Source: Candidatus Thorarchaeota archaeon (lineage in GTDB: Archaea; Asgardarchaeota; Thorarchaeia; Thorarchaeales; Thorarchaeaceae). From it: a stretch of 34,052 nt of DNA. Shown in pieces: positions 25,375 through 32,427 of the stretch (positions are counted from its first letter, which is position 1; every line of letters starts with the position of its first letter). Both the position numbers and the translations under genes were made by a program. The notes under the pieces were generated by a model that did no database searches, was not told the origin of the DNA, and saw only the letters and a program-made list of their open reading frames with translations. The stretch is taken from the NCBI GenBank assembly GCA_004524595.1, contig SDOA01000037.1:1-34052 (forward strand). Reading direction: 5' to 3'.

Positions 25375-26553
25375 CTAATCCTTACTTGCTACTGGAACTT
25401 TTTCAAGTAATGTTAATTCCTCCTCAGCCACTACTTGTTCCATTACATCAGGAATGGGTTGGACTTCCTGTAGTAATTCGGTCTGTTGCGGTGGTTGTGA
25501 TTTTGGTTCAGTAATACTCCAACCACAGAAAATGAATTTTAGATATTTTGACTTGTTGATCACCTTAGCGGCAATTAACCATGAAATGAAAATGGATGTT
25601 GTAATATTGACTATAAATAGTGGAGCTCCAGGATATATCGTAAGATATTGCCATATGTTAAACCCACTCAGGAATACAATATTCATTTGTATGATCATTG
25701 GATGGACTTCATAGATCTCTTGACTGTATTTATTGAACTTTACAGCAGTTATTGATATTCGTGTACTATACTTGGTTGCGTAGTAAGAGAGAACATTAAG
25801 GAAATAGGTGCCTAGAAGGCCTGTAGCTATGTAGTAGTAAACAGATTGCCCATAGATACTTTCTCCAATGTTAACAAAACCGTTCATAGATGTGAAACCT
25901 AGGAATAGAATGATAGAGAGTGGAATAGTGAACCCATCTATGAGAGGTTTAATAGCCCATTGAGACAGTTGACGATATCGACGTATCTCATTCCCAATCA
26001 TCATAAACGACAGAGAGATGAATACTGCATCAAAACCCCATGGAATGAGGTCTACACCTAAAAGTGCTTTGAAAGAAGCTCCTATCGCGGGAGATAAACT
26101 GATAATAATGAGCCGAAATATTGCATGGCGATTGTGAAGATATCTATCAACTAATGAGAATAATACGATTGCAAAGAACATCGTTCGAAGGAACCATAGA
26201 TGAGTAACACGATCAGGAGGGCCATTTCCGTAAAAGGACCAATAAACAAAATCCATTGGTGTTAGTCCAAAATCGACAAAAGAATAGCAAAGAGTGTATA
26301 TTGCTACCATTGCAATAGTAAGCAGAACATAAGGAATCATCAAAGATCTTAATCTAGTGTAAAGATACGATTTGATATCTTGACGGTGTTTATCATTATT
26401 GTGCGCTACGCCATATAGAATGAAGAAAGCAGGCAAAACAAAACCTGTCAATATTCCAGAAAGAAAATCCCGTGGAGTCGAATGCACCAAGATTACGAGT
26501 ATTAATGCAATAGTTTTTGAAAGTGATATCCATGTAACTCGTTTTTCAGACAT
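25375..26553 (-). CDS. Acyltransferase-3 family membrane protein
   Basis: 392 residues. The first helix, WISLSKTIALILVILVHST, carries the family's His (H24), and about ten hydrophobic helices follow to residue 345. A soluble tail of roughly 45 residues rich in Pro, Gln and Glu (KSQPPQQTELLQEV) ends the protein. Family members O-acylate surface polysaccharides or lipids. It differs from the member at 20883-22073 in its long tail and short N-terminus and is not a close copy. The start is ATG; the inverted repeat CAGACA/TGTCTG spans it. Confidence 0.75.
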   Translation of the reverse strand: MSEKRVTWISLSKTIALILVILVHSTPRDFLSGILTGFVLPAFFILYGVAHNNDKHRQDIKSYLYTRLRSLMIPYVLLTIAMVAIYTLCYSFVDFGLTPMDFVYWSFYGNGPPDRVTHLWFLRTMFFAIVLFSLVDRYLHNRHAIFRLIIISLSPAIGASFKALLGVDLIPWGFDAVFISLSFMMIGNEIRRYRQLSQWAIKPLIDGFTIPLSIILFLGFTSMNGFVNIGESIYGQSVYYYIATGLLGTYFLNVLSYYATKYSTRISITAVKFNKYSQEIYEVHPMIIQMNIVFLSGFNIWQYLTIYPGAPLFIVNITTSIFISWLIAAKVINKSKYLKFIFCGWSITEPKSQPPQQTELLQEVQPIPDVMEQVVAEEELTLLEKVPVASKD

Positions 26554-26881
26554 GTTGTCTGTCCTCGACAGATATTATTCATAAACCAGCTTCCATATCG
26601 AGGGCAATGTAGAGGATTATCTCGTTTGAATTAAACTCTTCAGTTCACTCCGATAGAGCAGGCTTTACGTTCTGCTGTTTTGAAACAGACCAACGTATAA
26701 GATTTCGTATTCTGTCTATTATTATTTGTATTATATTAAATCATGAACCGGATTATCTATAATTTCAGACTGTTTTTTTCTTCCATCTGATGCGATCTTA
26801 AGGTTTCGAGAACGAATCATCGATAGTGCTCTTTTAACACGCTTTATTAGTTCAGGTTTTCATGCCGGGATTGGTGTAAGA
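26554..26881. other. Divergent intergenic region, 328 bases, with a possible decayed or tiny minus-strand gene
   Basis: AT-rich space between the start of the acyltransferase gene (minus) and the OppD-like gene (plus). A TATA-like CTTTATTAG near 26843-26851 and GGTG at 26873-26876 suit the plus gene. On the minus strand 26731-26820 encodes 29 residues (MIRSRNLKIASDGRKKQSEI...), and the same frame stays protein-like upstream to a four-A run next to an ATG at 26863, where one base fewer would join it into a 43-residue frame. No tRNA or repeat is seen. Confidence 0.3.
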
Positions 26882-27967
26882 ATGTCAAAAGGAGAACCAA
26901 TCCTGACTATCAAGAATCTCAAAGCATATTATCCTTCAAGTAAGGGGTTAGTACGTGCAGTAGATGATGTGTCATTGATTGTACGTACAGGTGAATGTGT
27001 CGGAGTTTTAGGAGAGAGTGGTTCGGGAAAGACAAGTTTAGCATTAGCAACTCTAGGACTCTTTGAAAAAATAGCCAAATTTTCAGCAGGAGCATCGAAT
27101 GATCCAGATATTATGAAGGCATTCAGAAAAGGAATCCAAGGAGAAGCAGAGAGACCTGGAGTTCGAGGTAGTGTTATTTTTCGAGGAAAGCAAATAATTG
27201 GATTACCTCAAGATGAGTTAGTAAAAATACGTGGTAAAGAAATGAGCTTAATTCCTCAGGGATTGGGACATGCATTAAATCCACAGCACAGTATTGGTCA
27301 CCAGACTGCAGAACCAATTGAAGTTCATGAGGACCAAGTGAGACTAATTGAGCTAAAGAGAAAAGTCCTTGAGTATCTTGGTCTTGTACAGCTTCCAGAT
27401 GCAGGCTTAAGGTTTGTATTGGATCCGGGTAGTTTCAGTGGTGGAGAGAGCCAACGCATCTTAATTGCAATGGCATTGATTGCGGGTCCATATCTGGTCA
27501 TAGCAGATGAACCTACAAGTGCACTTGATGTGACAATGCAACGTCAAATCTTGAATCTGCTCACAATGATAAAAGAAGAATTCGATGTATCAATTCTTAT
27601 TATCAGTCATGACGCGGGTGTTATCGCTGAATTAGCTGATAGAGTTGCAGTGATGTACTGTGGAAAAATCCTAGAATCAGGATCAGCTACACAGATGTTT
27701 CACGAACCAAAACATCCCTATACTATGGGATTGATGGCATCTTTTCCGACAATTGCTATGATGCAGATGCGTGCGGGAAAAAGACCCAAACTTAGAGGTA
27801 TTCCAGGAGACCCTCCGGATCTAACAGATGTTCCATCTGGTTGTTCATTCCATCCTCGCTGTCAGTATTCAACAAACATTTGCCAAGATGTAGTTCCACT
27901 AGACGAGGAAATCGAAACAGACCACTGGATTAGATGTCATCGATGGAAAGAAATAACAAAAGAATAA
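26882..27967 (+). CDS. OppD-like ABC ATPase, intact, orphan
   Basis: 361 residues. It is the same subtype as the ATPase at 22378: both open with LKAYY/LKAFY followed by KGLVRAV, and both have a long insertion after Walker A (about 63-96 here). In this copy every motif is intact: Walker A GESGSGKT (44-51), Q-loop IPQGLG, signature FSGGESQ (185-191), Walker B LVIADEPTSALD, and H-loop ISHDAG with H243. The C-terminal Cys set is present (CSFHPRCQYSTNIC, then RCHRW). GGTG lies six bases before the ATG. No permease, binding protein or OppF is adjacent, so it may serve permeases elsewhere or pair with the degenerate copy. Confidence 0.9.
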   Translation: MSKGEPILTIKNLKAYYPSSKGLVRAVDDVSLIVRTGECVGVLGESGSGKTSLALATLGLFEKIAKFSAGASNDPDIMKAFRKGIQGEAERPGVRGSVIFRGKQIIGLPQDELVKIRGKEMSLIPQGLGHALNPQHSIGHQTAEPIEVHEDQVRLIELKRKVLEYLGLVQLPDAGLRFVLDPGSFSGGESQRILIAMALIAGPYLVIADEPTSALDVTMQRQILNLLTMIKEEFDVSILIISHDAGVIAELADRVAVMYCGKILESGSATQMFHEPKHPYTMGLMASFPTIAMMQMRAGKRPKLRGIPGDPPDLTDVPSGCSFHPRCQYSTNICQDVVPLDEEIETDHWIRCHRWKEITKE

Positions 27968-27970
27968 TGT

Positions 27971-27993
27971 GTGGGCACCTAAAAAATGCCCAC
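27971..27993 (+). terminator. Hairpin after the orphan OppD-like gene
   Basis: GTGGGCA (27971-27977) pairs with TGCCCAC (27987-27993) around CCTAAAAAA, four bases after the stop. No T-run follows, so termination is uncertain. The remaining 230 bases to the next gene's terminator hold no gene I can support. Confidence 0.4.
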
Positions 27994-28211
27994 GTGAGTT
28001 TCTTGAACAAAGTCTGAATCGTTATGTATCTGAAGTCAAACTCTTGAAGTCATACTGGACCAGACACACACATCTGTTACGATTAATTCTCTCCCGACTA
28101 GATGAATAAGAATATGTCAGGCTAGTATATACATCTTGCCCAAAATAATCATTTTAGAATATTAGAAACACTAAACAACTTGGAAAATAGGTCTAAACCT
28201 GTTCTTTATCC

Positions 28212-28250
28212 AAAAAATGAGGGAGAGAAAAGGGGCAAAGCCTCTTCTCT
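28212..28250 (-). terminator. Terminator of the downstream carbamoyltransferase gene
   Basis: Read on the minus strand, AGAGAAGAGGC, loop TTT, then GCCCCTTTTCTCT forms an 11-pair stem with a two-base bulge and one G-T pair (28224-28250), followed by CCCTCA and a T6 run (28217-28212). It begins two bases after the stop codon. Confidence 0.65.
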
Positions 28251-28251
28251 A

Positions 28252-29283
28252 TTATTGTTTACCCATAGTGAGTGCCATTACTGCTTTTTGCACATGTAAA
28301 CGTGCTTCTGCAACGTCGTAAACTATTGATCTTGGACCATCACAGACTTCATCTGTCACCTCAGCATTTCTATCCACAGGGCCACAGTGTGTAAATAAGG
28401 CATCATTCGTCTTTGCCATCCAGTCCTTTGTAGTAATCCAATCATCATGCTTTGCTGCAATAGCAATTTCCTTTTTCTTCGCTTCATCAACTCCGTGTTT
28501 GGTCATCTCATCATAGAAAGAAGATGTCATCCAATTTCTAGAGTATACAATATCAGCACCCTTGTAAGCCTCTTCTAAGTCGTGGACAATTTCGAAGGTG
28601 CTGTTGGAAGCAGCTGCATTTTCCTCACACATCTTGATGACTGTAGGATCGAGGTCAAATCCTTTGGGATGAGCAAGGGTAACATCCATCCCTAGTCTTG
28701 AATTTATCAGAATACTCTCTTGTACACTACACCACGATCTGACTAAAGCGCCCTTACCCCAGACTTGGAGAATCTTCTTTCCTTTTAGATTCTTCCCGGC
28801 ATGTTGTCGATAGCCCATAACATCAGCTAAACCCTGGAATGGATGGTATTTATCATGAGCCATACTTACAATAGGGATATTTGCATTTGCTGCATATTGC
28901 CTGAGAATCTCCTCACCCTGACCATAATAATCAATAGCAGTTTCTAGTATCCTGATGCCAATACCTACAGCATAGCGGGACATCACTTGAGCAGCGTCTT
29001 CAACTGTTTCACCTGCGGACTTTGATGATTTAAGCCTCATTGATTTAGGTTCGAGAAACTGAGCGTGTCCTCCAAGCTCGGTAGCTGCAGCTTCAAACGA
29101 TTGTCTTGTTCTCACAGATGGATTATAGAAGAACATGAAGAAAGTTCGACGATCTAAGCTGTTATTCAATGGATGATCATACCTATTTGCTTTGAACTCA
29201 AAAGCAAGATCAAGAGCCTTCTCAATTTCGTCAACACTCCAATCTTGTGTCGTAATCAAATCGCGTCCGTATAGACTCTTCAT
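28252..29283 (-). CDS. Carbamoyltransferase, AOTCase-like (knotted group), with altered motifs
   Basis: 343 residues from the ATG at 29283; a GTG at 29292 would add three. This is a transcarbamylase: the carbamoyl-phosphate loop SVRTRQSFE (56-64), HPFQGLAD (147-154) where most have HPCQ, and HCGPVDRN (299-306) where ornithine-type enzymes have HCLP. The ending EARLHVQKAVM matches the N-acetylornithine transcarbamylase (ArgF') group. The changes around HPCQ and HCLP sit at the second-substrate pocket, so the amino-acid substrate may differ from ornithine or its acyl forms. It lies 157 bases downstream of a paralogue on the same strand. There is no carbamoyl-phosphate synthase or other Arg gene nearby. 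Confidence 0.85.
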   Translation of the reverse strand: MKSLYGRDLITTQDWSVDEIEKALDLAFEFKANRYDHPLNNSLDRRTFFMFFYNPSVRTRQSFEAAATELGGHAQFLEPKSMRLKSSKSAGETVEDAAQVMSRYAVGIGIRILETAIDYYGQGEEILRQYAANANIPIVSMAHDKYHPFQGLADVMGYRQHAGKNLKGKKILQVWGKGALVRSWCSVQESILINSRLGMDVTLAHPKGFDLDPTVIKMCEENAAASNSTFEIVHDLEEAYKGADIVYSRNWMTSSFYDEMTKHGVDEAKKKEIAIAAKHDDWITTKDWMAKTNDALFTHCGPVDRNAEVTDEVCDGPRSIVYDVAEARLHVQKAVMALTMGKQ

Positions 29284-29413
29284 TATATTCACACATCAAC
29301 AAGATTCTATCAATTTTTGAGTCTATCGAATTGTTCAAAATAAGAAGATGGAAAACAAAGCTAAATGCAATCCACTTGTCAGATTACATGATTGTAAAAA
29401 ATTCGAATAAAAG

Positions 29414-29444
29414 AAAAAAAAGGTAGCTCACACATGTGAGCTAC
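29414..29444 (-). terminator. Strong terminator overlapping a stop codon
   Basis: GTAGCTCACA (29423-29432) and TGTGAGCTAC (29435-29444) form a perfect 10-pair stem with a two-base loop. On the minus strand a T8 run follows after two C (29421-29414). The stem includes the TAG stop (29441-29443) of the upstream carbamoyltransferase gene. It separates that gene's RNA from its paralogue. Confidence 0.75.
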
Positions 29445-30487
29445 TTCATTGTTAATGCCATTACAGCTTTCTGTGCATGAAGTCTGTTTTCAGCCTGATC
29501 GAAAGCAATAGACTGGGGACCATCAATGACAGAGTTAGAAACCTCGAAACCGCGGTCGCATGGCAGACAGTGCATATAGGCTGCTTTTGGTCCAGCGATT
29601 TTCATCATATCGTCATCGCAAATCCAATGTTTATTCTTATCAAAGACTGCCTGTGACTTATCAAGCTCAGGTTTGCTGTTGAAAGGTGGGATAAACTCCT
29701 TGCATGTCCAAGCTTTCGGATAGACAACATGTGCACCCTCGAAAGCTTCTTCCATATCATTGACAATCTCAAAACTTGATTCGTTTTCCTCCGAAAATAC
29801 TTTACAATGTTCTAGGATTTTATCATCGAGTTCCATACCCTTAGGATGCGCTAGAACAGTGTCGCATCCCATCTTAGTGGCTGCAATTATCGCACTCTGT
29901 GGAACTGCCAGCGGTTTATGAACCGAAGGACTGTATGCCCAAGACATGACAAATTTGACACCTTTGAAGGTACCGAATTTCTCCTTGATTGTCATGACAT
30001 CTGCAAGACCTTGGCAAGGATGATAGACATCATCTTCCATATTGATTATGGGAATGTGACTCCAATGTGCAAAATTACGAACCACCTCGTTAGCACGCCC
30101 GTAAATCCAGCCAACTGGGTCTCCGTAGCATCGAATCGCAATACCATGGCCCATTCTAGCAAGGACACGCGCTACATCGGAAACTCGTTCTGTAGAGTAT
30201 GCTTTCTCATCCCCTTCAAGTGCTGGAGCATATATCTTACTTGGGTCAAGAAAATGTGCATGCCCACCGAGTTGTGTCATTCCAGCCTCGAATGAGTTAC
30301 GAGTTCGTAAGCTCTGATTATAGAAGATCATGAACAGCGTTTTCGCATCGAGAAGTTTGTGTGGCTCACCTGTGGCGAACTTTCGCTTCAGGTCAAAAGC
30401 AACGTCAAGGAGGGTTTCAATCTCCTCCTTTGAATAATCGAGCAAGGTGATGAAATCCTTGCCTCTAAATGTCTCAGTCTTAACCAT
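29441..30487 (-). CDS. Carbamoyltransferase, N-acetylornithine transcarbamylase-like (knotted group)
   Basis: 348 residues. Motifs: SLRTRNSFE (59-67, carbamoyl phosphate), HPCQGLAD (156-163), HCLPCDRG (306-313) and the ending ENRLHAQKAVM. The segment MSWAYSPSVHKPLAVPQ (181-197) is typical of the knotted AOTCase/SOTCase/YgeW branch and is not that of ordinary ArgF. By eye, the lysine that is carboxylated in Xanthomonas AOTCase (in NVKATD) is a Glu here (GFEVSN) and in the paralogue. It transfers a carbamoyl group from carbamoyl phosphate to an amine such as an acylated ornithine; the exact substrate is open. GGAGG lies upstream of the ATG. Confidence 0.87.
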   Translation of the reverse strand: MVKTETFRGKDFITLLDYSKEEIETLLDVAFDLKRKFATGEPHKLLDAKTLFMIFYNQSLRTRNSFEAGMTQLGGHAHFLDPSKIYAPALEGDEKAYSTERVSDVARVLARMGHGIAIRCYGDPVGWIYGRANEVVRNFAHWSHIPIINMEDDVYHPCQGLADVMTIKEKFGTFKGVKFVMSWAYSPSVHKPLAVPQSAIIAATKMGCDTVLAHPKGMELDDKILEHCKVFSEENESSFEIVNDMEEAFEGAHVVYPKAWTCKEFIPPFNSKPELDKSQAVFDKNKHWICDDDMMKIAGPKAAYMHCLPCDRGFEVSNSVIDGPQSIAFDQAENRLHAQKAVMALTMK

Positions 30488-30585
30488 ATTTGGTCACAAC
30501 CTCCAATATGAAGGTAGGTATTGCAGAAAAAGGTTGTCAACTGTACTTATTCCTATCTCTGCATCCAGAAACTTATAGAACTTCG

Positions 30586-32232
30586 TCACTCGAATTTTTT
30601 TGCAGTTGCAAGAGCTTCTGAAGCTTCATTTTCTTTACCTTGAAGGTTGTACACCTGAGCAAGCATTTGCCAAACAAGAGATACCTTTGGTCTTAGTTTC
30701 GCCGCCTTTTCAAGCATGATTTGTGCTTGATCTAAGTTACCTCTCTGCATGTGAATGAATCCAAGAGGGAGAATATTGGATGCATTATTCGGATCCAGCT
30801 CAACAGCCCGGTTCAATGCCCTCTCTGCTTCTTCTAATTTTCCCGCGTCACCTAGAGCAGCACCTAGAACCCCCCACGCGACTGCATTGTTGTCTTCGAT
30901 TTTTATTGCTTCTCTAGCTGCTTTTTCCCCCTCGTTGTATTTTTTTAGATTCACATAGATGAGCCCAATCTGTGCCCAAACCTCAGCATCACCGGGATTG
31001 ACTTTCACAACTTTCTTGAGAATCTTGAGTGCTTTGTCAAGCTTGCCCTCGGCTAGAAGCCCCAATGCTTCTATCTTGTTTTCTTCAGCAGTAGCTAATT
31101 CTGGAGTTAGTATTTGGTCGCCTCCATGCATCTTTTCAGCGTCTGTTAGCATCTTAAGAAGTGTTGGTTCATTTGGATTTGCTACTAATCCTTCTCTCAA
31201 GACTTCAATTGCTGCATTCATATCCCCCTGTAATGCACGTACACTAGATAGTACACCAAAGGCAGCAATACTCTTTGAATCCAAGCTGATTGCTGTCTTG
31301 GCTGCTTTTTCAGCCTCTTTTAATTCCTTTAGTTGAGCTAATGAACCCCCGAGTATTGTCCAAGATTCTGCATGATTGGGTCTAAGTCTAACAGCTCTTT
31401 CCATTGTTTTTCGAGCTCTTTTAAAATCTTGATTCTGAAAGTGTACAACTCCAACACTGAACATATACTCCCCTTCATCCATTCCTTGTGGACATTTCTT
31501 CAAATGTTCTTCAAGCATTTTCACAGTCTGGTTAATTGTTTCAGTGAACTCAGAGTCATCCTTACTAAGTTCACAAGCTCGAGCAAGGGCATTCTCTGCC
31601 TCATCATAGTCTCCAAACTGATAGGAATCTACTGCATATGAAAACCACGCCTTCGCAAAGTTAGGATTGACCTGTGTTGCCTGCCTTCGAATTTCTAGAC
31701 CTTCCTCGAATCGATGTTGAAGGGTAAGTACTTCTGCTAGTCCGACAAGTAGACGTTCAGTATCTCCCTTTGAAACCTCAATACCATTCCTGAATATTTC
31801 CTCAGCTTTCTCAAAATTATCCTGTTTCTTATATATTGTAGCCAAAAGGAACCAAGGCATATACAACTCTGGATTCTGACTTGTGAGTGTTTCATAGATA
31901 CCTTTAGCTATTTTGATTTGGTTTTCTTCTTCCATCATGATGCCAAATTCTATCATCGTATGTGGATTTCCAATTGTGAATATCGAATCTTCTTTCTTTG
32001 AGATTTTTCTCGCACTCTGGTATGCTTTTCTTGCATCTTCCTTTCTTCCTACTCCAAGTAGTGCATGAGCGTATTCAAGCCATATTTCAGCATTTTTTGA
32101 ATACTCTTGTATGATTTTTTCGTATTGATTAATTGCAGTTTCATATTCACCTGCGAGTAACTCTACTGCAGCCATATTCAGTTTCTCTCTTAGATCGTTA
32201 GGAACTTCTTGGCTCTTTTTAAAGAAAGACAT
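30586..32232 (-). CDS. TPR-repeat protein
   Basis: 548 residues from the ATG at 32232; the frame stays open to 32340, but the TATA-like element at 32281-32287 would start RNA near 32258. Almost the whole protein is built of 34-residue TPR units, about fourteen, with typical phrases such as AEVWAQIGLIYVNLKKYNEG, then AVAWGVLGAALGDAGKLEEA, and A-x3-DPNNA repeats. There is no signal peptide, membrane helix or enzymatic domain. TPR arrays bind partner proteins; none is suggested by the neighbours. Soluble and cytoplasmic. Confidence 0.88.
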   Translation of the reverse strand: MSFFKKSQEVPNDLREKLNMAAVELLAGEYETAINQYEKIIQEYSKNAEIWLEYAHALLGVGRKEDARKAYQSARKISKKEDSIFTIGNPHTMIEFGIMMEEENQIKIAKGIYETLTSQNPELYMPWFLLATIYKKQDNFEKAEEIFRNGIEVSKGDTERLLVGLAEVLTLQHRFEEGLEIRRQATQVNPNFAKAWFSYAVDSYQFGDYDEAENALARACELSKDDSEFTETINQTVKMLEEHLKKCPQGMDEGEYMFSVGVVHFQNQDFKRARKTMERAVRLRPNHAESWTILGGSLAQLKELKEAEKAAKTAISLDSKSIAAFGVLSSVRALQGDMNAAIEVLREGLVANPNEPTLLKMLTDAEKMHGGDQILTPELATAEENKIEALGLLAEGKLDKALKILKKVVKVNPGDAEVWAQIGLIYVNLKKYNEGEKAAREAIKIEDNNAVAWGVLGAALGDAGKLEEAERALNRAVELDPNNASNILPLGFIHMQRGNLDQAQIMLEKAAKLRPKVSLVWQMLAQVYNLQGKENEASEALATAKKFE

Positions 32233-32280
32233 ATTGATCACATCTATCAGAGATTTATGTGATGAAGTTTTTTTAGATTG

Positions 32281-32287
32281 ATATAAG
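32281..32287 (-). promoter_or_regulatory. TATA-like promoter for the TPR gene
   Basis: CTTATAT on the minus strand (in ACTTATATCAAT), about 50 bases before the ATG at 32232. It supports the shorter start. Motif only. Confidence 0.4.
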
Positions 32288-32358
32288 TCATTGTAGAGGA
32301 AGAATCGACTAAAAACTTGCAGAACCACAAATATTGTCATGATTTTTTAAATTGAAAA

Positions 32359-32381
32359 ACCTCTCCGAAGTCTTAAGAGGT
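32359..32381. promoter_or_regulatory. Inverted repeat upstream of the acylase gene
   Basis: ACCTCT (32359-32364) and AGAGGT (32376-32381) face each other across 11 bases, just after an AT-rich TATA-like stretch (32343-32352) and before the acylase start at 32428. Its position near the expected RNA start would suit an operator, but a 6-base repeat can arise by chance. Confidence 0.25.
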
Positions 32382-32427
32382 AGGCTGTCTAACAAAAGTA
32401 ATTGCTATCGAAAGAGAGGAAGGAATA

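Noticed and set aside
26640..26700. Possible tRNA-like fold in the intergenic region
   Set aside because: No T-loop consensus, anticodon stem or acceptor pairing could be formed. Only a short inverted repeat, CTGTTTTGAAACAG, is present.
22378..27967. A defence or secretion island in the 22-28 kb region
   Set aside because: The genes are transporters, a DinB-fold protein, a DUF362 protein and acyltransferases on mixed strands, with no nuclease, toxin, reverse transcriptase or conserved defence pairing.
27994..28211. Possible small gene or RNA between the orphan ATPase and the carbamoyltransferase terminator
   Set aside because: Only very short frames without ribosome sites and no convincing conserved structure are seen; it looks like plain AT-rich spacer.
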